Assembly: GCF_001427905.1 (NCBI RefSeq)
Contig: NZ_LMEF01000033.1
Coordinates: 165,305-229,304 of the forward strand
Direction of reading: 5' to 3'
Origin: Flavobacterium sp. Root420
Lineage (GTDB): Bacteria; Bacteroidota; Bacteroidia; Flavobacteriales; Flavobacteriaceae
Length of the DNA: 64,000 nucleotides
The notes under the pieces are model-generated. The model saw only the letters and a program-made list of their open reading frames with translations. It was not told the origin of the DNA and did not search any database. The position numbers and the translations under genes are program-made. Numbering within the stretch: position 1 is the stretch's first letter; each line of letters starts with the position of its first letter. Shown here piece after piece: positions 24,569 to 32,312 of this stretch.

Positions 24569-25090
24569 ATGAAAGCATTTTTACCTACAATCTGCTTGAT
24601 GTTCTTAACCGCTTTTAGTTCGCAGGCGCAAACTAATGCTCCGGCTGCTACAAATCCATTTCCTTCTATTAGTACTTTAACAAATTGGGCGAGTTTAAAC
24701 TCTCAATCACAATTTGATATTGCTATTCGTGCGGTTGGATTTAAATTTGAAGTAAAGGAACCAGGTGCAGAATCTACATCTTACACTTATATTCGTAAAG
24801 TAACTGTAAATGAAGTAAATTATACTGATAGAATTGTTTACAGAATTACAAACAATAATTCTGCAAGTATTATTTCACTGGTAACTGCTTCTACTGATTT
24901 AGTAAGTTTGTATACTCCGCAATTGGCAACTTTCAAAAATAATAATTGCAAAACAGAAATGTCTAAAGACAAAAACACAACTTGCAGCTGTTACGAAAGT
25001 GTAAATTTTGCAATCGATCTTTGCGACGAACGTGTAAAATTAACTATGGGTGACGGAAACAAGTATTTTGTTTCTGTAGCAAAAAAATAA
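24569..25090 (+). CDS. Secreted protein of unknown function
   Basis: This 173-residue exported protein has a signal peptide of about 21 residues ending in SSQAQT. The mature part (NPFPSISTLTNWASLNSQSQ, then VKEPGAESTSYTYIRKV) has no motif that I recognise. Three cysteines cluster near the end (NNCKTEMSKDKNTTCSCYES) and a fourth is in FAIDLCDER, so one or two disulfides are likely. I use the ATG at 24569; an upstream in-frame ATG (24491) would put 26 charged residues before the signal peptide. It is convergent with a GNAT gene over a hairpin. Confidence 0.75.
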   Translation: MKAFLPTICLMFLTAFSSQAQTNAPAATNPFPSISTLTNWASLNSQSQFDIAIRAVGFKFEVKEPGAESTSYTYIRKVTVNEVNYTDRIVYRITNNNSASIISLVTASTDLVSLYTPQLATFKNNNCKTEMSKDKNTTCSCYESVNFAIDLCDERVKLTMGDGNKYFVSVAKK

Positions 25091-25128
25091 TACCAAAAAA
25101 TTCAGAGAATAAAATTTCGAGTTGTTTT

Positions 25129-25173
25129 CCAAATCTTTGCAAACCTTTATGAGGGAAGTTTACAAAGATTTGG
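25129..25173. terminator. Bidirectional hairpin between secreted-protein and GNAT genes
   Basis: CCAAATCTTTGCAAAC pairs with GTTTACAAAGATTTGG (one mismatch). The core TCTTTGCAAAC is of the GCAAAG type found in other arrays of this window. Confidence 0.75.
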
Positions 25174-25189
25174 GACGCATTTCTCTGGT

Positions 25190-25726
25190 TTAAACCAAAT
25201 TTGGGTTTTTCAATTCATACCAAACTTCTATTTCTTCTTCGTATTCAAACGAATTGATGTATTTCAAACCAAGTTTTTCAAGGATTTTTCTTGAATTTTC
25301 ATTTCCTGCATCTGCGTAAGCATAAAGAACATCAGCTTTCAATTCGTTAAAAGCATAATCCACAAAAACCTTTCCAGCTTCAGTAGCATATCCGTTCCCC
25401 CAATGTCTTTCTATAAAGCGATATCCAATTTCATAGAAATCTTTATGACAGTTGATTTCATTGGTAATAAATTTTATTCCGGACCAGCCTAAGAACTCAT
25501 TGGTTTCTTTTAGAATAACAGCCCAACGACCTGTTCCAAAAGTTTTATATTGCTGTTGAATATTATTAATTTGATGAATACTTTCGTCAATATGTTTTAC
25601 AGGTTTATTTCCGAGAAATAAATGAACATTCGGATTCGAATCCAATTCAAACATCCCTTGCACATCAGAAAGCTCCAGTTCCCTCAAAAGCAGCCGTTCC
25701 GTTTCAATTGATTTCTTCACAAACAA
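25190..25726 (-). CDS. GNAT N-acetyltransferase, RimJ/RimL type
   Basis: This 178-residue acetyl-CoA-dependent transferase opens with TERLLLRELELSDVQGMF, the hallmark of the Acetyltransf_3 (RimJ/RimL) group. The acetyl-CoA loop is seen in RHWGNGYATEAG (about 116-127; R/QxxGxG/A form), followed by YAYADAGNENSRKILEKLG. The substrate is unknown: protein N-termini, antibiotics or small amines are possible. Its start overlaps the end of the upstream HAD gene by 23 bp, so they are co-transcribed. Confidence 0.85.
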   Translation of the reverse strand: MFVKKSIETERLLLRELELSDVQGMFELDSNPNVHLFLGNKPVKHIDESIHQINNIQQQYKTFGTGRWAVILKETNEFLGWSGIKFITNEINCHKDFYEIGYRFIERHWGNGYATEAGKVFVDYAFNELKADVLYAYADAGNENSRKILEKLGLKYINSFEYEEEIEVWYELKNPNLV

Positions 25727-26531
25727 AATTATTTAAGATATAACGCTGTACTACCTCAGCAACACCATCATTATTATTTGATGCTACAATTACATTGGCT
25801 CTGTCACGCAATTCAGGTGTCACATTATCGACCCAAACCCCTAAACCGGCATATTCTATCATGGTTAAATCGTTTCCAGCGTTTCCGACAGCAATAATTT
25901 CATTTTGATGAATATTCAGTTTTTCTGCTAAGATTTTTATACTTGCTGCTTTATCGATTCCGTTTTGCGCTGCTTCCAGAAAAAATGGTTTTGACATCGC
26001 AACACTTAAGTCAGGCATTGCTAATTTTAAATCCTGTTCCAGTTCTTTTAAATAAGACGGTTCTGCCAGTAAAATACATTTTACTGCAGGTTTAGAAACA
26101 GCATCTTTAAAACTTGGAACTTTATGATGCGCCAGTCCGGTTATTTCTTTTTCGATTTCGATATACTCAGAATCCGTTTCACTGATAATTTCGTTATCCA
26201 GATAGGTTATAATGTGTGTTTTCATTTTCACACTATAATCGTATAATTCATGGATTTGCTCTACAGTTAATTTCTGTTCAAATAAAACAAGATCATCTTT
26301 TACAGTACTAATTATAGCGCCATTAAAGGAAATAATATAAGAATCATTCAAATCTAATTCCAGTTCTTTAGCATAAGCTGTCATGGCAGATGTTGGACGG
26401 CCAGAAGCCAAAACCACATACACCCCTTTTGCCTGAGCTTCAAGAAGTACTTTTTTATTTAATTCCGAAATTTTATGATCGTCTGTCAACAAGGTGTCAT
26501 CCATGTCGAGTACCAACATTTTATATTGCAT
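25704..26531 (-). CDS. Cof-type HAD hydrolase
   Basis: This 275-residue HAD phosphatase of the Cof/IIB group removes phosphate from sugar phosphates or FMN-like substrates. Motif I is LDMDDTLLTDD (about 7-17), motif II LASGRP (about 41-46), motif III has a Lys in the KAASIKIL region, and motif IV is VGNAGNDLTMI, in which GDxxND is replaced by GNAGND. A large cap domain lies between about 85 and 185. It is cytoplasmic. It is upstream of, and overlaps, the GNAT gene; a CAGTCT array separates it from the DUF2007 gene. Confidence 0.88.
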   Translation of the reverse strand: MQYKMLVLDMDDTLLTDDHKISELNKKVLLEAQAKGVYVVLASGRPTSAMTAYAKELELDLNDSYIISFNGAIISTVKDDLVLFEQKLTVEQIHELYDYSVKMKTHIITYLDNEIISETDSEYIEIEKEITGLAHHKVPSFKDAVSKPAVKCILLAEPSYLKELEQDLKLAMPDLSVAMSKPFFLEAAQNGIDKAASIKILAEKLNIHQNEIIAVGNAGNDLTMIEYAGLGVWVDNVTPELRDRANVIVASNNNDGVAEVVQRYILNNFVCEEIN

Positions 26532-26540
26532 ATTTTTTTT

Positions 26541-26612
26541 GAGTTTTCAGTCGCAGTCTCAGTTTTCAGTATTGTAACTGCTAACCGTGACTGAATACTG
26601 AGACTGATTACT
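26541..26612. repeat. Fold-back array of CAGTCT/CAGTTTT units
   Basis: TTTTCAGTCGCAGTCTCAG is followed by a TTTTCAGTATTG unit, a loop, and CCGTGACTGAATACTGAGAC in the opposite direction. The same unit appears at 27695-27745 and 57909-57970. Confidence 0.8.
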
Positions 26613-26615
26613 TAT

Positions 26616-26834
26616 CTAAATGCTCATTCTGAAATCTTCAATCACCGGATTTGCTTTTGCAAAATCGGTTTCCTGTATGAAAACTTCAACAGCCAAATCT
26701 GTTCCGCCAAAACCTCCCAAACGAGCGGATTGAATATTATCTTTTTTTACGGTTTCTACTCCCGCTTGTTCCAATCTTTCCTGTAAAGCAATTGCTAAAA
26801 CTTCACTTCCTGAAAACACCTTCATTAATCCCAT
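26616..26834 (-). CDS. DUF2007 domain protein
   Basis: This 72-residue cytoplasmic protein matches the DUF2007 pattern: VFSGSEVLAIALQERLEQAG, then a GGFGGTDLAVEVFIQ strand pair and the ending VIEDF. These proteins are called putative signal-transducing proteins and resemble the ACT/PII-like ferredoxin fold, but no function is proven. The start could also be the fourth residue (26825). The alpha/beta hydrolase gene ends-to-starts 29 bp upstream on the same strand. Confidence 0.8.
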   Translation of the reverse strand: MGLMKVFSGSEVLAIALQERLEQAGVETVKKDNIQSARLGGFGGTDLAVEVFIQETDFAKANPVIEDFRMSI

Positions 26835-26863
26835 GACATTTTATTTTTATAATTATTTTTATT

Positions 26864-27679
26864 TTATTCTAATATTCTTTTTAACTGATTCTGGAAATCA
26901 TTATTCTCATTCATACCAATATGGCCCTGGTTATTTAGAGTATAAAAATGTCCATTCTTTTTTATTATTTTACTCAATCTAACTGAATTTTCATAAGGAA
27001 TTAATTGATCTTCTTTTCCATGAAAAATATAAATTGGAGCTTTAATTTTTGGAAGATACTCATAAGTTTCTAACTGAAACTTCTTCATGAAATCAGGAAA
27101 AAATGGAACTCTGCTACTAGATAATTCTGCAAAACTATAATAGGGCGATTGAAGAATTAACGCTTTTGGTTTATTTTCAGAAGCCAAAATTGCAGCAAGT
27201 CCCGAACCAATCGAGTAACCTGTAATAATGATTTTATTCTCTGGATATCGCTTATGTAATGTTTTATAAACTATAGCAATATCTTTATTTAATTGTTCTT
27301 CATTTTCAATTTCACCATCGCTTTTTCCAAAACTTCGATAATCTAAAATAAAAATATCATAACTTAAATTAGTATATGTTTTTGCTATTTTACCCCAGGT
27401 TTCTAATGTTCCCGCATTTCCGTGCAGATAAAAAATGAGCCCTTTCGATTTCTCGGCTTTAAATAAAAGTCCGTTGAGATTTACGCCATCAAAAGATTTA
27501 ACATTTATCTCTTCAAACTTCGATTGATATTCAAACTGATATTCTTTTGGGAGTGAAGCAGTTTGAAAAATCATTCCCACCTGATTGAAATAAACATAAG
27601 AAATAACGACCACATAAATAACAACGAAAAACGCTAAAAGTATAATCGATACAAATTTAAGTGTCTTTAATATCTCCAT
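26864..27679 (-). CDS. Membrane-anchored alpha/beta hydrolase (ABHD12/17-like)
   Basis: This 271-residue protein has one N-terminal membrane helix (about 9-30) and then an alpha/beta-hydrolase domain. YLHGNAGT forms the oxyanion side, GYSIGSGLAA holds the nucleophile Ser (GxSxG, about 151-155), FHGKEDQLIPYENS carries the acid Asp, and NNQGHIGM the His. This type includes lipases, thioesterases and depalmitoylases (ABHD13/17-like). The substrate is unknown. It lies between the DEAD-like and DUF2007 genes on the minus strand. Confidence 0.85.
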   Translation of the reverse strand: MEILKTLKFVSIILLAFFVVIYVVVISYVYFNQVGMIFQTASLPKEYQFEYQSKFEEINVKSFDGVNLNGLLFKAEKSKGLIFYLHGNAGTLETWGKIAKTYTNLSYDIFILDYRSFGKSDGEIENEEQLNKDIAIVYKTLHKRYPENKIIITGYSIGSGLAAILASENKPKALILQSPYYSFAELSSSRVPFFPDFMKKFQLETYEYLPKIKAPIYIFHGKEDQLIPYENSVRLSKIIKKNGHFYTLNNQGHIGMNENNDFQNQLKRILE

Positions 27680-27694
27680 AAATCAAACTATAAT

Positions 27695-27745
27695 TTAGTT
27701 TTCAGTCTCATTTTTAGTCTTCACTCCAACACTGTAAACTGTGAC
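27695..27745. repeat. Short array of CAGTCT/TAGTCTT units
   Basis: TTTAGTTTTCAGTCTCA, TTTTTAGTCTTCACTCC and, inverted, ACACTGTAAACTGTGAC. It fills the gap between the DEAD-like gene and the hydrolase gene and touches the DEAD-like stop codon. Confidence 0.6.
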
Positions 27746-28411
27746 TTATTCCTCCTCCTCAATTCCGTCCTCTTCTTCGTCCAATTCCTCTTCTCCTTCT
27801 TCATCCATATCAAAGAAATAAGGTTCCAATAGGAATTTATCTGCTAGAATTTCGATGCGTTCTGTCAATATTTCAGCAAAAATAATACGTTGCGTTTTTG
27901 CAATACTGTTTGAAATACGCATGATTTTAGTTTCATTACGCAATCTCAAAATAGGATCTGCATCATCTAAAATCAACATTTTTAAACGGTTTACATTATA
28001 ACCTGCAGTGGTAAACATATCACTCAGTTTGTTTGGCGTACCAATTAAAACATCAACTCCGGTCGAAATATAGTTTTTATCGTAGTCCATATCTCCTTTG
28101 TCGTGGACACCGTAAACTTCAAGATTGGTATATTTTCCGTATTTCTCGAAAAGAGCTTCCATCGCCAATACTTTTTCCTTGTCTTCCACAATGATCAATG
28201 CACGTGGCGATTCTTCGGTATGTCCCGCCAATTGCTGAATCACATTCAATACAATTGTTGTCGATTTTCCGGTTCCTTTTGGAGAAACAATCATACAATC
28301 CGCACCACTTTTTATCGTTGAAAAAGTTTCCATCTGCAAGATATTTGCTTCTGTCAAACCGTTTTCAATTAAGGCATCTTGTAACTTCTCGTTTATTTTT
28401 TTTAGTTTCAT
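27746..28411 (-). CDS. Single-domain DEAD-box-like ATPase
   Basis: The 221 residues cover only the first RecA-like domain of a DEAD-box helicase. The Q-motif Gln (about 26, ILQMETF), Walker A SPKGTGKST (43-51), motif Ib GTPNKL and a Walker B of the form LDDADPIL (about 147-153, DDAD for DEAD) are present. The PTREL and SAT motifs and the whole second RecA domain are missing. The end is a 20-residue acidic tail of Asp/Glu. Without domain 2 it cannot be a normal helicase. It may be an RNA-binding regulator or a partner of a full helicase. The ATG at 28411 is clear. Confidence 0.85.
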   Translation of the reverse strand: MKLKKINEKLQDALIENGLTEANILQMETFSTIKSGADCMIVSPKGTGKSTTIVLNVIQQLAGHTEESPRALIIVEDKEKVLAMEALFEKYGKYTNLEVYGVHDKGDMDYDKNYISTGVDVLIGTPNKLSDMFTTAGYNVNRLKMLILDDADPILRLRNETKIMRISNSIAKTQRIIFAEILTERIEILADKFLLEPYFFDMDEEGEEELDEEEDGIEEEE

Positions 28412-28419
28412 GTTTTTAT

Positions 28420-28537
28420 GCTTTAAGCTTTAGGCAATAAGCCATAAGCTAAAAATTATTTGTATTTTAAATGCTATAAGCTATAGGCAAAATTCTAGGT
28501 CGCTAATAGCTTAAAGCTTACTGCCTAAAGCCTACTG
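28420..28537. repeat. Fold-back array of 7-bp TAAGCTN/TAGGCAA units
   Basis: Left: TAAGCTT, TAGGCAA, TAAGCCA, TAAGCTA; then ATGCTATAAGCTATAGGC; right: TAGCTTAAAGCTTACTGCCT and AAAGCCTACTGC, inverted. It separates the sigma-54 activator gene from the DEAD-like gene on the minus strand. Confidence 0.8.
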
Positions 28538-28544
28538 CAAAAAT

Positions 28545-29708
28545 TTATTTACTGGCAAACATTTTCACATCGGTTTCAGAAATTTCTGTTCCACCTAAAA
28601 TGATTAATCTTTCGACTACATTTCGAAGTTCGCGGATATTTCCTGTCCAATCGTATTCCTGTAATAATTTTATGGCTTGCTGTGAAAATACTTTAACAAC
28701 ATTTCCTTGTTCAGATGCGATTTTCTCAGCGAAGTGTCTTATCAAAGCCGGAATATCATCACGTCTTTCATTCAATGGCGGAACTTTAATCAAAATTACA
28801 GCCAAACGATGGTATAAATCTTCACGAAAACGACCTTCAGCAATTTCTGTTTTTAAGTCTTTGTTGGTTGCTGCTACGACACGAACATCCACTTTTATAT
28901 CTTTCTCTGCTCCCACTCTCGTAATCATACTTTCTTGTAAAGCACGTAAAACTTTGGCTTGCGCCGAAAGACTCATGTCACCAATTTCATCTAAGAAAAT
29001 AGTTCCTTTATCGGCTGCTTCAAATTTCCCGGCACGATCTTTCACCGCCGATGTAAAAGCTCCTTTGACGTGACCGAATAATTCGCTTTCTATCAATTCA
29101 CTAGGAATCGCAGCGCAATTTACTTCAATTAAAGGAAAATTAGCACGCTCGCTTTTTTCGTGTAATTGATGTGCAACTAACTCTTTTCCGGTTCCATTTG
29201 GGCCTGTAATTAAAACTCTGGCTTCGGTTTGGGCTACTTTATCAATCATTACTTTAATATGACTGATAGCTTCACTTTCACCTACCATTTCGTAATTTTT
29301 ACTGACTTTTTTCTTTAGAATTTTATTCTCAACTACCAGTTGTTTTTTATCCAAAGCATTACGAACCGTATTTAATAAACGATTTAAATCTGGCGGTTTT
29401 GAGATATAATCAAAAGCTCCCAAACGCATGGTATGAATAGCGGTTTCCATGTCGCCATGACCAGAAATCATAACCATCGGAATTTCAGGTTTTATTTTTT
29501 TTACTTCTTCTAAAACCTCAACACCGTCCATTTTTGGCATTTTGATATCACACAAAACCAAATCGTAATCGTTGTTTTTTATCTTGTCAAGTCCCGCAAC
29601 ACCATCTTCAGCTTCATCTACCAGATATGAATCATTTTCTTCTGATAAAATCTTTACCAAAACTCTTCTGATCGCTGCTTCGTCTTCAATAATTAGTATT
29701 TTACTCAT
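28545..29708 (-). CDS. Sigma-54-type response regulator without DNA-binding domain
   Basis: This 387-residue NtrC-like protein has a receiver domain (1-120, phosphoacceptor Asp54 in LCDIKMPKMDG) and an AAA+ domain (about 135-375, Walker A GPNGTGKE, Walker B GTIFLDEIGDM, arginine-finger region REDLYHRLAV). The sigma-54 contact loop, normally GAFTGA, reads GAFTSA. The chain ends soon after GNIRELRNVVERLIILGG, so the Fis-type HTH of NtrC is missing. It may act from solution on RNA polymerase-sigma-54, or need a partner for DNA. A histidine kinase is not next to it. It is preceded by a CTAAGGTT array. Confidence 0.9.
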   Translation of the reverse strand: MSKILIIEDEAAIRRVLVKILSEENDSYLVDEAEDGVAGLDKIKNNDYDLVLCDIKMPKMDGVEVLEEVKKIKPEIPMVMISGHGDMETAIHTMRLGAFDYISKPPDLNRLLNTVRNALDKKQLVVENKILKKKVSKNYEMVGESEAISHIKVMIDKVAQTEARVLITGPNGTGKELVAHQLHEKSERANFPLIEVNCAAIPSELIESELFGHVKGAFTSAVKDRAGKFEAADKGTIFLDEIGDMSLSAQAKVLRALQESMITRVGAEKDIKVDVRVVAATNKDLKTEIAEGRFREDLYHRLAVILIKVPPLNERRDDIPALIRHFAEKIASEQGNVVKVFSQQAIKLLQEYDWTGNIRELRNVVERLIILGGTEISETDVKMFASK

Positions 29709-29818
29709 TCTTTTTTAAGGTGCTAAGGTTCTGAGTTGCTAAGGCTCTAAGGTTTTTTATTTATCAAGAAGCTAAGAAAATCTTAGAATCTCAGAACCTT
29801 AGAATCTTAGCAACTTTA
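29706..29818. repeat. Fold-back array of 8-bp CTAAGGTT units (second locus)
   Basis: CTAAGGTT, CTGAGTTG, CTAAGGCT, CTAAGGTT on the left. On the right, inverted: CTTAGAATCTCAGAACC and TTAGAATCTTAGCAAC. This is the same unit as at 7224-7300, 22 kb away, but arms and order differ. It lies between the ABC permease stop and the start of the sigma-54 activator, reaching its first bases. Confidence 0.85.
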
Positions 29819-29823
29819 AAAAA

Positions 29824-31140
29824 TTAATATTTAAGCCATCTATACAATTCTTTCCATGTCGGTTTTTTGCCATACATCAAAATACCAACGCGGTAAATTT
29901 TTGCTGCGAACCAAACCACAAGAAAAAAGGTAGCAAACAATAATGATACCGAAATTGCAATTTGCCACCACGGCACGCCGAACGGAATACGCATTAACAT
30001 GACAATCGGCGACGTTAGCGGAATCATTGAAAAAACCACCGCAACAGTTCCGTGTGGATCATTAACTACTGTAAAGAATCCTATGTAAACGCTTAGAATT
30101 AATGGCATAATTATCGGCAAAAGGAACTGTTGAGAATCTGTCTGATTATCAACTGCTGCACCAATCGCGGCATAGAATGAACTATACAAAAAGTACCCTC
30201 CAATAAAATACACTACAAAGCCAATTATAATACTTGCAATTGGCAAATTCCATAATTCACTAATGTACATTTGAGCCGTTCCAGACATTTCGTGCTGCGC
30301 TGATTGCATTAATTCAGGTGAAATTCTGGCTGTTGGTCCAACATTTACTCCAAAAAATGCCGAAGCTGCAAACATCAGTCCCAAGCCAATTATCGCCCAA
30401 ATCAAAAATTGCAATAATCCCGCAAGCGAAGTTCCGACGATTTTGCCAATCATCAATTGAAATGGTTTTACTGATGAAATAATGATTTCGATAATTCGGT
30501 TTGTCTTTTCTTCGATTACACTTCGCATTACCATGTTTCCATAAATGATAATGAACATCATAATCAGATAACCAAATGCACCGCCAATTCCGATTTTAAT
30601 TTCATTTAATCCTTTCAAACTTTCTTCTCCGGAAGCTTTTGATAAATGAATATTGACATCAGCCTGTGCTTTTTTAATTGCCGAAGTATCCAGTTTTGCT
30701 TCTTCTAAATTCAGTTTGGTAATTTTTTCTGCAATAACTTCCTGCGTATTTTCAATGAAAGAAATACTCGGACTATTATTCGAAATAAATTCAACTTTAC
30801 TTTCTAAATCTTTTAAATTATTAGTTTTTGGAATAACAATTAAACCTCTGAAATTTTCTTTGGCAATACTGTCTTTTAAAGCTGTTACATCAATTTCAGA
30901 TAAATTGAGATACCTAAACTCTCCATCTTTCTTATTTTGTTTCAAAAAATCATTGGCAAACAAACCCGTTTCGTCGTGAATTGCAATTCGTTTGGTTTCT
31001 GCTTTCATTGAACTCAAATAACCAATAAAGCCGGCAATTGCCACAAACAGCAACGGACTCAAAAAAGTCATGACAACAAAAGACTTATTGCGCACTTTTG
31101 CAATAAATTCTCTTTTTATAATTAATGAAATTATACTCAT
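29824..31140 (-). CDS. ABC-2 type exporter permease (NatB-like)
   Basis: This 438-residue permease has one N-terminal membrane helix (about 22-45), a periplasmic domain (about 46-185) and five to six helices in 190-430, the ABC2_membrane_3 layout. IIIYGNMVMRSVIEEKTNRIIEII is the coupling region, read in two parts. It belongs with the ATP-binding subunit encoded 80 bp upstream (31220-32149). The NatA/NatB pair of Bacillus exports Na+; other relatives export drugs or lipids, so the substrate stays open. A TTTAGAT array lies between the two genes. Confidence 0.87.
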   Translation of the reverse strand: MSIISLIIKREFIAKVRNKSFVVMTFLSPLLFVAIAGFIGYLSSMKAETKRIAIHDETGLFANDFLKQNKKDGEFRYLNLSEIDVTALKDSIAKENFRGLIVIPKTNNLKDLESKVEFISNNSPSISFIENTQEVIAEKITKLNLEEAKLDTSAIKKAQADVNIHLSKASGEESLKGLNEIKIGIGGAFGYLIMMFIIIYGNMVMRSVIEEKTNRIIEIIISSVKPFQLMIGKIVGTSLAGLLQFLIWAIIGLGLMFAASAFFGVNVGPTARISPELMQSAQHEMSGTAQMYISELWNLPIASIIIGFVVYFIGGYFLYSSFYAAIGAAVDNQTDSQQFLLPIIMPLILSVYIGFFTVVNDPHGTVAVVFSMIPLTSPIVMLMRIPFGVPWWQIAISVSLLFATFFLVVWFAAKIYRVGILMYGKKPTWKELYRWLKY

Positions 31141-31146
31141 TCTTTA

Positions 31147-31226
31147 ATTTTAGATTTTAGATTGTTGACTTTAGATTTTTAGATTCCAGGTTTTCACTCT
31201 AAAATCTAAAATCTGAACTCTAAACT
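31147..31226. repeat. Fold-back array of 7-bp ATTTTAG units
   Basis: ATTTTAG, ATTTTAG, ATTGTTG, ACTTTAG, ATTTTTAG, ATTCCAG on the left; CTCTAAAATCTAAAATCTG and CTCTAAACTTT inverted on the right. It lies inside the ABC operon, between ATPase and permease genes. The same unit is found at 36212-36241 and 55563-55590. Confidence 0.8.
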
Positions 31227-32149
31227 TTATTCTCAGTAACTGTTTGAATAAAAATATCGTTTACACTCGGAATTTTTTCTACAAAATGTGTTACTTGTCC
31301 GCGTTGCGTTAAAATATGCAGTAATTCATTTGGCGTTGCATCTCCAATTTGAATGTTCAATTTCAAATCATCGTTTAAGGATTTAAAATTTGCCGGAGAA
31401 ACTGTAAACTTTTGTGTAATGTCATACATCAGACCTTCAACATTGCTTGTCAGTATTCCAACTTCAAAACTATTGGTTTTAAACTGACGCTTTACATCAC
31501 TTAGTTTTCCTTCAATTAATTTATTTGATTTATGAATTAAAGCTATATGATCGCAAAGCTCTTCAACGCTTTCCATTCTGTGAGTTGAAAATATAATAGT
31601 TGCACCTTGTTCTTTCAATGCCAAAATTTCATCCTTAATAACATTCGCATTTACCGGATCAAATCCAGAAAACGGCTCATCAAAAATTAGCAATTTAGGT
31701 TTATGCAGCACACAAACCACAAACTGAATTTTTTGCGCCATTCCTTTAGAAAGTTCCTGAATTTTTTTATTCCACCAACCCTGAATTCCTAAGCGGTCAA
31801 ACCAATATTCTAATTGTACTTTTGCCTCGGCTTTAGAAAGTCCTTTCATCTGCGCCAGATACAAACATTGTTCCCCCACTTTCATAGAAGTATACAAACC
31901 TCTTTCTTCAGGCAAATAACCAATAGTCTGCACATGTTTTGGCTGCAATCTTTCTCCATCCAGAATAACTTCACCGCTGTCTGGCAATGTAATTTGATTA
32001 ATGATACGGATAAGGGAAGTTTTTCCAGCTCCATTCGGACCTAATAATCCGTAAATACTGCCTTTTGGCACATTTAATGAAACTTCGTTAAGCGCTACAT
32101 AATCACCGTATTGTTTTACGACCTTATGTACTTCGAGTAAGTTGCTCAT
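31220..32149 (-). CDS. ABC transporter ATP-binding protein (NatA-like)
   Basis: This 309-residue ATPase subunit has Walker A GPNGAGKTS (about 41-49), the Q-loop near YLPEERGLYTSM, the signature LSKGMAQKIQ (normally LSGGQ; here the K/M form seen in exporters), Walker B LLIFDEPFSGFDP and the switch His in STHRMES. The C-terminal 80 residues form the extra domain of NatA/DUF4162 type. I start at the ATG at 32149 (MSNLLEVHKVVKQYG); an upstream in-frame start adds 12 unconserved residues. It drives the permease encoded next. Confidence 0.92.
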   Translation of the reverse strand: MSNLLEVHKVVKQYGDYVALNEVSLNVPKGSIYGLLGPNGAGKTSLIRIINQITLPDSGEVILDGERLQPKHVQTIGYLPEERGLYTSMKVGEQCLYLAQMKGLSKAEAKVQLEYWFDRLGIQGWWNKKIQELSKGMAQKIQFVVCVLHKPKLLIFDEPFSGFDPVNANVIKDEILALKEQGATIIFSTHRMESVEELCDHIALIHKSNKLIEGKLSDVKRQFKTNSFEVGILTSNVEGLMYDITQKFTVSPANFKSLNDDLKLNIQIGDATPNELLHILTQRGQVTHFVEKIPSVNDIFIQTVTENKV

Positions 32150-32244
32150 GCGATTTTTTAGATTTTCTGCGGTCAATTTGACCATTGTGGCTTTGCGCCT
32201 GTAAAAGTAAATAATTCACAGCGAATCTGAGTATTAATACGCAA

Positions 32245-32279
32245 AAAACCCATTCTAAATTTATGTTAGAATGGGTTTT
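32245..32279 (-). terminator. Terminator of grpE-dnaJ
   Basis: AAAACCCATTCTAA pairs with TTAGAATGGGTTTT, and the minus strand continues in a T-run. It ends the chaperone operon before the ABC ATPase gene. Confidence 0.85.
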
Positions 32280-32312
32280 ATATTTATTTAAACATTTCTA
32301 AAAAAGTTTAGC

